Below are positions 15,552 through 22,946 of a stretch of 64,000 nt of DNA, piece after piece. The DNA is from Nocardia anaemiae NBRC 100462 (lineage in GTDB: Bacteria; Actinomycetota; Actinomycetes; Mycobacteriales; Mycobacteriaceae): NCBI RefSeq assembly GCF_001612725.1, contig NZ_BDAZ01000041.1:85491-149490 (forward strand), in the 5' to 3' direction. The number at the start of each line of letters is the position of its first letter. Within the stretch, counting starts at the first letter, position 1. The notes under the pieces were generated by a model that did not search any database, was not told the origin of the DNA, and was given only the letters and a program-made list of their open reading frames with translations. The position numbers and the translations under genes were made by a program.

Positions 15552-15862
15552 TCAGGTCCCTCTTCCACACCACCAAACCGCGCAGGAACCTCGAACTGCC
15601 CGGACCCGCCCCGATATCGACAAAGGATAGGGGCCGACGGCCGCAACATCATCCGAAACGGCCGATCGATCGTCATCAAACCGTAATCGCGAAAGCCGCC
15701 ATGTCAACTCGCGTCTACTCGCCACCGCGGCGACGGTTTCGACACGGTGCGGTTCGAGCCCCGGAGTAACAAACCGGCAAACACCACTCGCGCGGCGCGC
15801 CCGCCAGGTACATGCTGGTCCCGGGACCGACCATGGGGCGACTTCGGTATAAGGAGGAATCC
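15552..15862. other. 311-bp divergent intergenic region
   Basis: The region separates the DUF4190-like gene (minus) from the UsfY-like gene (plus). It contains one candidate minus-strand promoter (15680-15707) and a strong Shine-Dalgarno (AAGGAGGA, 15851-15858) for the plus-strand gene. I see no gene, repeat or stable hairpin in the rest. Confidence 0.5.
15680..15707 (-). promoter_or_regulatory. Candidate sigma-A promoter of the DUF4190-like gene
   Basis: On the minus strand a perfect TTGACA (15707-15702) is followed after 16 bases by TACGGT (15685-15680). The 5' leader to the ATG at 15551 would be about 120 bases. Confidence 0.4.
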
Positions 15863-16228
15863 ATGCGCGGCGAGCCCGGTTCGACAGGACAATCGCGCCG
15901 GTGGCATTCCCACGCGGGCGACCTCCTCGGTGACGACTACAACGTCCCCGGCATCATTCTGTGCCTGCTCGGCGTCGTCGGCATGGCGTGCACGCTCACC
16001 GCGGCCGGTTACGGCTTCATCGGCTGGACCCAGATCGGCGCGATAGTGACTGCCGCCTTGTGGATCACCGGATTCGGTGCACTGCTGGTCGAGCATCACC
16101 GTGAGGAAGTGATCGAGCAGAAGTACGGCCGCACCGGGCACGCGCCGGGCCATGTCCGCCCCGTCCGCTACAGCGCCACCGAACGCAGACTCGGGCCGGG
16201 TGAAAGCCGTTCGGAATCGCCGAAATAG
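15863..16228 (+). CDS. UsfY-like small membrane protein
   Basis: The 121-residue protein starts at ATG 15863 with AAGGAGGA seven bases upstream. A His/Ala/Gly-Asp stretch (SHAGDLLGDDYNVPG) leads into two hydrophobic helices (about 31-52 and 58-78), then VEHHREEVIEQKYG and a charged tail. The order HAG(D/E)...PG...GVVG...EHxR resembles mycobacterial UsfY (encoded near sigF and stress-regulated). Function is unknown. No sigF operon is visible here. Confidence 0.6.
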   Translation: MRGEPGSTGQSRRWHSHAGDLLGDDYNVPGIILCLLGVVGMACTLTAAGYGFIGWTQIGAIVTAALWITGFGALLVEHHREEVIEQKYGRTGHAPGHVRPVRYSATERRLGPGESRSESPK

Positions 16229-16241
16229 CCACGCCACGGCA

Positions 16242-16913
16242 TCAGCGCCCTGGATCCACCTTGGGCATGGTCTCGGTCACCAATGTCATCAGCATGTCGG
16301 CCAGCAGCACGTGCACCTGCGCACGGGTGAGGGTGCCGCGGGTGATCCACTCCCGGCCCGCCACCTTCACCAGACCACCGAATGCGCGGACCATGGCACG
16401 CAGTTGCGCACTGTGTGCCGAATCCGCGCGTCCGACCATCAGCAGCATCCGCTCGGCGGCCGCGTCATCGGCCTGATCCAGAATCTGCTGCACCTCCGGA
16501 TCGTCGCCGACGCCCTCGTGGCTGGTCACCTTGACCCAGGTGCTGCCGTGCTCGGAGATCACATCGAGCAGCCAGTGCACACTCGCATCGACACGTTCGC
16601 GATCGGTGCCCGTCGGCGCGACCATATCGTGCAGGCGTGGCAGGGTGACCATCCGGCGCACGACCGCGAGATACAGGTCGCGCTTATTGCCGAAATAGTG
16701 GTTGATCAGCCCGCGCGCGACCCCGGCGCGCTGCGCGAGTTCCGCGGTGGAGACCGCCGCGTAGGGCCGCTCGCCGAACATGTCGATCGCACACTCCAGG
16801 ATCTGTGCGCGTCGCTCGTCCGGTTCCAGCCTGCGCCTGCGCGGCGGCGCCTCGGTGTTGTTTCGAGCGACCCGCAAGCGATCGCTGGCGGTGACCTCAG
16901 AGTGACCTGGCAA
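16242..16913 (-). CDS. TetR-family regulator coupled to acyl-CoA dehydrogenase
   Basis: The protein has 223 residues with a TetR HTH at about 30-80 (RAQILECAIDMFGE; AELAQRAGVARGLINHYFGNK) and a helical effector domain. Its start overlaps the end of the acyl-CoA dehydrogenase gene by 17 bp, so both are on one transcript. The pair probably forms an acyl-CoA-responsive autoregulated unit; the likely operator is the inverted repeat at 18110-18124. Confidence 0.87.
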   Translation of the reverse strand: MPGHSEVTASDRLRVARNNTEAPPRRRRLEPDERRAQILECAIDMFGERPYAAVSTAELAQRAGVARGLINHYFGNKRDLYLAVVRRMVTLPRLHDMVAPTGTDRERVDASVHWLLDVISEHGSTWVKVTSHEGVGDDPEVQQILDQADDAAAERMLLMVGRADSAHSAQLRAMVRAFGGLVKVAGREWITRGTLTRAQVHVLLADMLMTLVTETMPKVDPGR

Positions 16914-18042
16914 TGAGATCCTTCATTACCTCGTTGCTGCCCGCGAGGATGCGCAGCACGCGGGCACCGGTGTAGAGCTGGGAAATCGGATACTCCGTCA
17001 TGTAGCCGTAGCCGCCGAACAGTTGCAGGCAGCGATCGACCACAATACCGAGTTGGTCGGTGAGCCAGTACTTCGACATCGCAGCCGTGGGAATATCGAG
17101 CTCGCCGCGCAGATGTTTGCCGATGCAGTCGTCGAGGAAGATCCGGCTCACCTTGGCGATGGTCGCGCATTCGGCCATTTCGAATTTGGTGTTCTGCATC
17201 GCGAACAGCGGCTTGCCGAAGGCCTCGCGCCCCTTGGTGTAGTCGACGGTCAGCTGCACCGCCTTCTCCATCATGGCGACCGCGATGATGCCGGTGACCA
17301 GGCGCTCCTGGGCCAGCAGCTGCATCATCTGATAGAAGCCCTGGCCCTCCGCCTCGCCGAGCAGATTCGAGGCGGGCACGCGCAGTCCGTCGAAGAACAG
17401 CTCCGCGGTGTCCTGGGCCTTGCCGCCGATCTTGTTCAGGATGCGGCCGCGCTTGAAGCCAGGGGTGTCGCCGCCTACCTCGGCGAAGATCAGCGAGACG
17501 CCCGCCGCGCCCTTGGTCGGATCGGTCTTGGCGGCGATGAGGATGCCCTCGCAGAGCCAGCCATTGGTGATGAAGATCTTCGAGCCGGTGATGACGTATT
17601 CGTCGCCCTCGCGGACCGCGCGGGTCTTGATGTTCTGCAGATCCGAGCCGGTGCCCGGTTCGGTCATGCCGATGGAGAGCACCATCTCGCCGGTCGCGGC
17701 CTTGGGCAGCACCCGCCGTTTGAGGTCTTCGGTGCCGAAGTGGTGGATATAGGGCGCGATGATCGAGGTGTGCACGGCCATGCCCATCGAGCCGTCACCG
17801 GCGAAGGCCTGTTCCTCGATGATGGCGGCCTCGTGCGCGAAAGTGCCGCCACCGCCGCCGTATTCGGTCGGGATCGCGGTGCACAGCAGGCCGAGTTCAC
17901 CGGCCCGGTTGTACAGGGCGCGGTCCGGATGTCCCTGTGCGACGAACTTCTCCTCATGCGGGACGACTTCCTTTTCGAAGAAGTTTCTGGCCAATTCCCG
18001 GACCGCCTCGACCTCGTCGTCGCTCCATGCCGCGCGTGCCAT
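16897..18042 (-). CDS. Acyl-CoA dehydrogenase (FadE family)
   Basis: The 381-residue protein matches the usual FadE length. N-terminal helices are followed by the FAD-binding segment (GMTEPGTGSDLQNI; ITGSKIFITNGW) and the C-terminal helical bundle, including QLFGGYGYMTEYP and ARVLRILAGSNEVMKDLIARS. The catalytic Glu candidate is in the SNEVMKD or GYMTEYP region. It oxidises an acyl-CoA thioester to the 2-enoyl-CoA. The following TetR gene overlaps it. Confidence 0.92.
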   Translation of the reverse strand: MARAAWSDDEVEAVRELARNFFEKEVVPHEEKFVAQGHPDRALYNRAGELGLLCTAIPTEYGGGGGTFAHEAAIIEEQAFAGDGSMGMAVHTSIIAPYIHHFGTEDLKRRVLPKAATGEMVLSIGMTEPGTGSDLQNIKTRAVREGDEYVITGSKIFITNGWLCEGILIAAKTDPTKGAAGVSLIFAEVGGDTPGFKRGRILNKIGGKAQDTAELFFDGLRVPASNLLGEAEGQGFYQMMQLLAQERLVTGIIAVAMMEKAVQLTVDYTKGREAFGKPLFAMQNTKFEMAECATIAKVSRIFLDDCIGKHLRGELDIPTAAMSKYWLTDQLGIVVDRCLQLFGGYGYMTEYPISQLYTGARVLRILAGSNEVMKDLIARSL

Positions 18043-18109
18043 CGCAGAAATCCTTTGCTCATCGAGCGGGCCTGTCGCACCCGCGTCTCGTCATCAGATT
18101 GGCGCACTA

Positions 18110-18124
18110 TTGGCATGATGTCAA
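18110..18124. promoter_or_regulatory. Inverted-repeat operator upstream of fadE
   Basis: TTGGCATGATGTCAA is a 15-bp near-perfect palindrome (one mismatch between seven-base arms). On the minus strand it contains a perfect TTGACA -35 element 68 bp before the fadE start. Repressor binding here would block the promoter. The TetR encoded at the end of the operon is the natural candidate. Confidence 0.45.
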
Positions 18125-18249
18125 CAAAGCGGCGCACGGCAGGTCGAGGCGGGTTCACCATGGTGGAATGCGAATCACCGGTCGGCAGCGCGTGCGTCAT
18201 GCGACCAACAGAGGGCGCTGAGAGCGCCCGATCGACTAACGTGCGAAGT

Positions 18250-19146
18250 GTGGCAGACGATCGAAATAATGTGACACCGCGCCCTTTTCGGTTCGCCGTC
18301 GGATTCTCCGCCGCGGGGTCGCGCGCCGAGTGGCGGGATAAGGCGCGGCAAGCCGAAGACTTGGGCTACGACGTGGTCCAGGTTCCCGACCACCTGGGTA
18401 TGACTGCACCGTTCCCCACGCTGGTCACCATGGCGGAGGCGACGAACCGTGTGCACGTCGGCACGATGGTATTGAATGCGGGCTTCTACCGGCCTGCGCT
18501 GCTGGCTCGTGAGGTGGCCAGCGTGGATCAGCTCACCGATGGGCGATTCGAGTTCGGACTCGGTGCCGGACCGGATTTCGCGAAGCCCGAGTTCGAGGCG
18601 GCGGGGCTGCCGTTCCCGGGCGGGCGGCAGCGTATCGACTACCTGCGTGACACCATCGGCGAGATCCGCACACTGTTCGCGAACGGTCACCAACCACCGG
18701 TCCGCCGCCGGATCCCGCTGCTGGTGGCCGGGCGCGGGGACCGTCTGGTGCGCGTGGCGGCCGAACACGCCGACACAGTCGCGCTGGCCGGGGTGCCGGT
18801 TGGTACTGATATCGCTTCCGAGGAAGCCGGAACTGCGGCGCTCGCGCGCCGGGTCGAATTCGTCCGTGCCGCGGCCGGAGAACGTTTCTCCGAAATCGAG
18901 CTGGGGCTGATGGCACAGGCGGTGGACGTGCACGGCCACGGCGACAGCGACCTGTCGCTGCCGCGCATGTTCAATCCTGGCCTGTCCGACGCACAATTGC
19001 GTTATCTGCCCGGTGTACTGCACGGATCCGCACGCAGCATCGCCGATACTTTGCGGCACTACCGCGATGCGTACTCCGTCACGCATTACGCCGTCCCTGA
19101 GACCCATATGACCGCTCTCGCAAAAGTGATCGAAGAGCTTCGGTGA
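18250..19146 (+). CDS. LLM-class F420-dependent oxidoreductase
   Basis: The 298-residue TIM-barrel protein is luciferase-like: PFRFAVGFSAAG at the N-terminus, QVPDHLGM, then VHVGTMVLNAGFYRPALLAREVASVD and GRFEFGLGAG. These are typical of Corynebacteriales F420-dependent enzymes of the TIGR03621 type. The GTG at 18250 or at 18241 could initiate; an ATG at 18199 is less likely because a 7-bp stem (18213-18229) lies between. Substrate is unknown. Confidence 0.85.
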   Translation: MADDRNNVTPRPFRFAVGFSAAGSRAEWRDKARQAEDLGYDVVQVPDHLGMTAPFPTLVTMAEATNRVHVGTMVLNAGFYRPALLAREVASVDQLTDGRFEFGLGAGPDFAKPEFEAAGLPFPGGRQRIDYLRDTIGEIRTLFANGHQPPVRRRIPLLVAGRGDRLVRVAAEHADTVALAGVPVGTDIASEEAGTAALARRVEFVRAAAGERFSEIELGLMAQAVDVHGHGDSDLSLPRMFNPGLSDAQLRYLPGVLHGSARSIADTLRHYRDAYSVTHYAVPETHMTALAKVIEELR

Positions 19147-19436
19147 GATCCGTCAGCACGGAATGGCTGGATCATCTACCGCCGCAACGTCATACGCCGC
19201 GCGGTCCCGCTCACCGCGGCGGTACTGAACACTTGGCAAGTCGTGAGCGGCACGATGATCTCGGCCGCCCCGGCCTCCGCGGGCACCGAGCCACGATTGC
19301 CCGGGCGGAGTGATCTGCGGCTCAACGGTCGCAACGCCATTTTCGGAGCTCGTACCGGACGTATCGGAAAGCGGTGCGACCCGTGGTTGACGGACCCATA
19401 CTTAGCGCCATACGTCACGAAAACGGAGAAATCCCA
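19147..19436 (+). other. Gap with possible remnant of a secreted protein
   Basis: From 19180 the plus strand encodes a signal-peptide-like run in frame 1 (basic residues, then LTAAVLN, then SAAPASAGTEP, a plausible cleavage site) continuing open to about 19490. No ATG, GTG or TTG with an RBS begins it before the peptide, so it looks like a decayed gene or chance. Nothing else is visible in these 290 bases. Confidence 0.25.
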
Positions 19437-19670
19437 ATGCATAACACTCGATTCCGGGCGACCGGGATCACCGTGGCAATCGCGGTAGCCGCCGGGCTCG
19501 GTCTGACCGCGTGCGGTAAGACCGAGCGCTGGTGCGAACGAGACCAAGATGATGCTGTAGTCGAAAACTGGCGCTGCGAGCAGAATCTGGCGGGCTACGA
19601 ATGGGAGCCCGACCATGACAAGCCGAAGACAAAGAAGAAGCCGAACAAGTCGAAGAAACAGACCAGATGA
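19437..19670 (+). CDS. Small lipoprotein with Lys-rich tail
   Basis: The 77-residue protein starts at ATG 19437 after a GGAGA. Basic N-terminus, hydrophobic stretch and lipobox LTAC (Cys about residue 26) mark a lipoprotein. The mature part has two Cys (RWCERDQD; NWRCEQN) and ends in a Lys/Pro-rich tail. It lies tail-to-tail with the kinase gene (54 bp gap). Function unknown. Confidence 0.6.
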   Translation: MHNTRFRATGITVAIAVAAGLGLTACGKTERWCERDQDDAVVENWRCEQNLAGYEWEPDHDKPKTKKKPNKSKKQTR

Positions 19671-19723
19671 CCGATCCGATGCAAATCCCCTAGTGACGGT
19701 GGTCCGATGGCGGACGCCGGTCG

Positions 19724-21961
19724 TCAGGTTTGACTGACCGACCGACGGAGTGCTTCGAGATCCCGGAGCAGGGTCTGGTACAGCGCGAAGGAGAGGGCGA
19801 AGACGATCGCGCCGCCGAGAGTCAGCCCGATGACCGAGCCGATGATCAGACGCAGATCGCTCGGGTCGAGGAAGATCGTCCCGAGCGCCGCGCCCACGGG
19901 TGGTATCAGGGCAGCGACCAGTAGCTTTCGGGTTGCTTGCCGCGCCAGTTTGCCGAGTTGTTCGGCGTCGGCGGCGGTTGTTGTGCCGCGCAGCAGCAGG
20001 GAAGGGTAGTACCAGCGCACCACGTGATAGTTCACGAGGAAGTACGGGTAGACCGCCGCGATGGCCCCGCATATCAGGTGGGTGGTGAAAATGTTGACCA
20101 CCAATCCGGCGGATAGTTCGCTCACCATGAGCACCGTTGTGCCGAGAACGATCAGCGACAAAACCCAACCGGCCCATGTGATCCGCGTGGTCCGCTCGCC
20201 GCAGGCCAAGGTGTCCGACCGTGTTCTCGCCAGAAATTCGGTGCTGTACCGCCGACCCTTGCGCATCCCCCACGGCACGGCGATGACATTGCGTGAGAGG
20301 TAGATGATCAATCCAGGGAAGACCACGTGGAAGCTCACACCGACGATCGCCACCATCCTGGTGAATGTCGGCTTACCTGCGGCGGGCAGGTGGATGTTCA
20401 ACAGCGTCAGATTGTGTCCGTACAAATAGAACAGGGCCAGCACCTGCCCGATGATGATGGCGGTGGTGACGACAGGTACGGGCTTCAGGGCCAGTCGCTG
20501 TCGCACACTGCCGTGCGGTGGGTCGACCAGATCTCGGGCGCGGGCGTCGAGGCACAGTTCGAGTTGCTGGGCAAGCTCGCCGCTGGAGGCCCACCGATCG
20601 GCGGCCCGCGGTGCGAGGCAGGTCGTTAGGACGCGGCGCAATGTCGCAGGACAGTCGAGGGGCAATTCATCGAGGTCGCTGTGCCTGATTCCGCGTCGCC
20701 GGTGGGCGAGCATACGTTCCAGCGAAGTGGCCGAATCGCCGATGTCGGTCTCGTCGTCGAACGGTCTACGTCCGGTCAGTAGCTCCCAGAGCATGACTCC
20801 GAGCGCGTAGATGTCGCTGCGGCCGTCGAGATCCTCGGCCCGGCCCGGCAGCTGCGGATGGCAGGCCTCCAATTGCTCGGGTGACATGTAGGCCAGCGAT
20901 CCGCCGAAATAGGCCGCCGGGCTGGCACCCGCTATGTGGTCACTGAAGCTGATATTGAAATCCGCCAGTTTCGGCACCCCATCGACGGTCAGCAATACGT
21001 TGGCAGGCTTGATATCTCGATGCAGCACCCCGCGCTGTGCGGCGTAGTCGAGGGCCTCGGCGAGTCGGCGGCCGAGCCAGGCAACGGTTTCCGGCCAGGA
21101 GAGTGCGGCGATCGCGTCCCTGGCTTCGGACTCGGTGGGACGAATACCCTTCTCGCCCAACACCTCGTCGACCACATCGAGCAGCAACTGGCCGCTGCGT
21201 AGACCAGGTTCGGTCTCGGCGGCGCGTTGCAGCAGACTCAACAGTGTGCCGCCGGGGACATATTCCATGTACAGGAGCTTGAGGTCGCGCTCCGCCAGCA
21301 GTCGTTTGTCGAATACGCGAACGATATAGGGGTGGTCGAGTTGCGCGAGCATCTGCGGCTCGCTCCCATGATTATGCGAAATCTTCAGAGCCACAAGTCT
21401 TTCCATCGACCGTTGGCGGGCGAGGAATACGCGCGCGAAGGCACCGCTGCCGAGGTTGAGCAGCAGGTCGAAATCATCGATACGGTCTCCGACGTCGAGA
21501 CCGGTGAGCGTGCCATATGCCCGCGGACTGGCGAGCAGCGTGCTGCGGTAGCCACCGGTATCCGGTGCGGGCCCGGCCGTTTCAGCGTGTTGCGCCCGAT
21601 CGGTCGGCAGACCCTTGCGGCGCAAGCAGTGGAATTCCTCGTACAGCAGATCCGGTGGTAGCGGAATGGATTGGAGCTCAGGAAATTCGGCGACATAGTC
21701 GGCGAGCCGTCGGGGATATTCGTCGCGCCCCCACCGGTTGACCATATCGACCTTGATCAACTCGATGAGGCAGATTCTGCGGAATTCGGATGTGCCGGAT
21801 TCGGGTAAGTATGCGGCGAGATCCGGTGTCGAATCCGCTTCGTCCCATGCGACGGCGAATCGTGCGATCGCCGCCGCCAGTCCGATCTGGGTGGCGACCG
21901 CCCGATCGGCAGGAACGGCTCGAGTATTACTCGGTGCCAGGTGATCGGGATTTTTCACCAT
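19724..21961 (-). CDS. Polytopic membrane Ser/Thr protein kinase
   Basis: The 745-residue protein starts at ATG 21961 with GAGGAG three bases upstream. A helical N-terminal region (30-115: AWDEADSTPDLAAYL; RICLIELIKVD; YVAEFPEL) resembles the preface of many Planctomycetes-type kinases. The kinase domain spans about 163-500: GSGAFARV (171-178), VALK K193, HRDIKPAN (314-321) and SPEQ. The metal-binding DFG is DFN (334-336), keeping the Asp. About five or six membrane helices follow (520-740) with no PASTA sensor. It diverges from an FHA-HTH gene across 131 bp, so the FHA protein is a likely phospho-target or reader. Confidence 0.88.
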   Translation of the reverse strand: MVKNPDHLAPSNTRAVPADRAVATQIGLAAAIARFAVAWDEADSTPDLAAYLPESGTSEFRRICLIELIKVDMVNRWGRDEYPRRLADYVAEFPELQSIPLPPDLLYEEFHCLRRKGLPTDRAQHAETAGPAPDTGGYRSTLLASPRAYGTLTGLDVGDRIDDFDLLLNLGSGAFARVFLARQRSMERLVALKISHNHGSEPQMLAQLDHPYIVRVFDKRLLAERDLKLLYMEYVPGGTLLSLLQRAAETEPGLRSGQLLLDVVDEVLGEKGIRPTESEARDAIAALSWPETVAWLGRRLAEALDYAAQRGVLHRDIKPANVLLTVDGVPKLADFNISFSDHIAGASPAAYFGGSLAYMSPEQLEACHPQLPGRAEDLDGRSDIYALGVMLWELLTGRRPFDDETDIGDSATSLERMLAHRRRGIRHSDLDELPLDCPATLRRVLTTCLAPRAADRWASSGELAQQLELCLDARARDLVDPPHGSVRQRLALKPVPVVTTAIIIGQVLALFYLYGHNLTLLNIHLPAAGKPTFTRMVAIVGVSFHVVFPGLIIYLSRNVIAVPWGMRKGRRYSTEFLARTRSDTLACGERTTRITWAGWVLSLIVLGTTVLMVSELSAGLVVNIFTTHLICGAIAAVYPYFLVNYHVVRWYYPSLLLRGTTTAADAEQLGKLARQATRKLLVAALIPPVGAALGTIFLDPSDLRLIIGSVIGLTLGGAIVFALSFALYQTLLRDLEALRRSVSQT

Positions 21962-21974
21962 CGGCTCCTCGTTT

Positions 21975-22005
21975 GCCCGACACGGAAATGGTAGTCGTGT
22001 CGGGC
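21975..22005. promoter_or_regulatory. 10-bp-arm inverted repeat upstream of the kinase start
   Basis: GCCCGACACG (21975-21984) and CGTGTCGGGC (21996-22005) are perfect reverse complements separated by 11 bases. The repeat lies 14 bases before the kinase ATG in the divergent promoter region. It could be an operator for the FHA-HTH protein or a hairpin in the kinase leader. Confidence 0.45.
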
Positions 22006-22092
22006 TGGCCGGGCAGTCGCGATCGAGCTGGCAAAAGGAGCACAATCGGAATACGCGCGGGACGCGTTTCGTGGACAACCGAGGGGAGCTCG

Positions 22093-22746
22093 ATGTCCAC
22101 TGGGAAGCCGATGGAAGGAGTCGCTGCCCCGGAACTCCGCTATGTCGACGGACAGGGCATCGACCGCAGATTTTCGCTGCCACGGGACGCATCGCTGATC
22201 GTCATCGGGCGCGCTGCCGCCGCGGACCTCGCGCTGACATGGGATCAGTCGGTGTCGAAACTGCACGCGGTAATCCGCTGGATGGATATCTGCTGGACGG
22301 TCGAAGACAACGGGCTGTCGCGCAATGGAACCTTCGTCAATGGCAGACGCGTGTCCGTACGACATCGGCTGCGCAATGACGATCTCATCGCGGTCGGCGA
22401 TACCGTGCTGAGGTTCCGATGCCCCGGTGGTGTCTGCCAGCCCGCAACGAAGGCGCCGGGCCCCGAGCCGGCTACCGAAACCATCACAGCGGCGCAGCTG
22501 CGGGTAGTGCAGGCACTGTGCCGACCCTATTTCGAGACCGCCACGCACGCCGTTCCGGCGTCCAATCGACAGATAGCCGACGAACTCCAGCTCACCGAGG
22601 CAACCGTCAGATCGCATCTTCGGGAACTATTTCGCAGGCTGGGCGTCGATGACGCGCCCAATCGACTGAAGCGGGCGCGGCTTGCCGAACGGGCGCTGCG
22701 GGACGGCTTGGTCCACGCCACATTTTCGACACCAGCGCACAAGTGA
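22093..22746 (+). CDS. FHA-domain transcriptional regulator with C-terminal HTH
   Basis: The protein has 217 residues. The N-terminal FHA domain (about 15-115) shows VIGRAAAADLAL, SVSKLHAVI and SRNGTFVNGRRV, the usual phosphothreonine-reading residues. The C-terminus (about 140-205) is a LuxR-like helix-turn-helix: SNRQIADELQLTEATVRSHL followed by RRLGV. GAGGGGA precedes ATG 22093. The arrangement suggests it reads phosphorylation by the divergent kinase and regulates this locus, including the downstream tyrosinase; regulation of those genes is inference. Confidence 0.82.
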   Translation: MSTGKPMEGVAAPELRYVDGQGIDRRFSLPRDASLIVIGRAAAADLALTWDQSVSKLHAVIRWMDICWTVEDNGLSRNGTFVNGRRVSVRHRLRNDDLIAVGDTVLRFRCPGGVCQPATKAPGPEPATETITAAQLRVVQALCRPYFETATHAVPASNRQIADELQLTEATVRSHLRELFRRLGVDDAPNRLKRARLAERALRDGLVHATFSTPAHK

Positions 22747-22946
22747 GCGTCTGATTCATCAGCTGTCGGGGTTGATACTGCGCCACCTGCGTGCCGCCGA
22801 GTCCGCACCCGCGGATGATGTCGCGACAGCTATCGAAAAACGAGGATCAATGGTGTCGATTCGACAATTCGAACGGCATTCACCCGAACGGGGTATCCGA
22901 AAATCGGCGGATTCCCGACATCACATTTCTACCGCTAGGAGACACA

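Noticed and set aside
17023..18249. Upstream extension of the LLM oxidoreductase frame
   Set aside because: It is antisense to the acyl-CoA dehydrogenase, with no recognisable domain.
19176..20273. Minus-strand 365-codon frame overlapping the kinase 3' part
   Set aside because: It overlaps the kinase membrane region in another frame and is compositionally Arg/Pro-rich.
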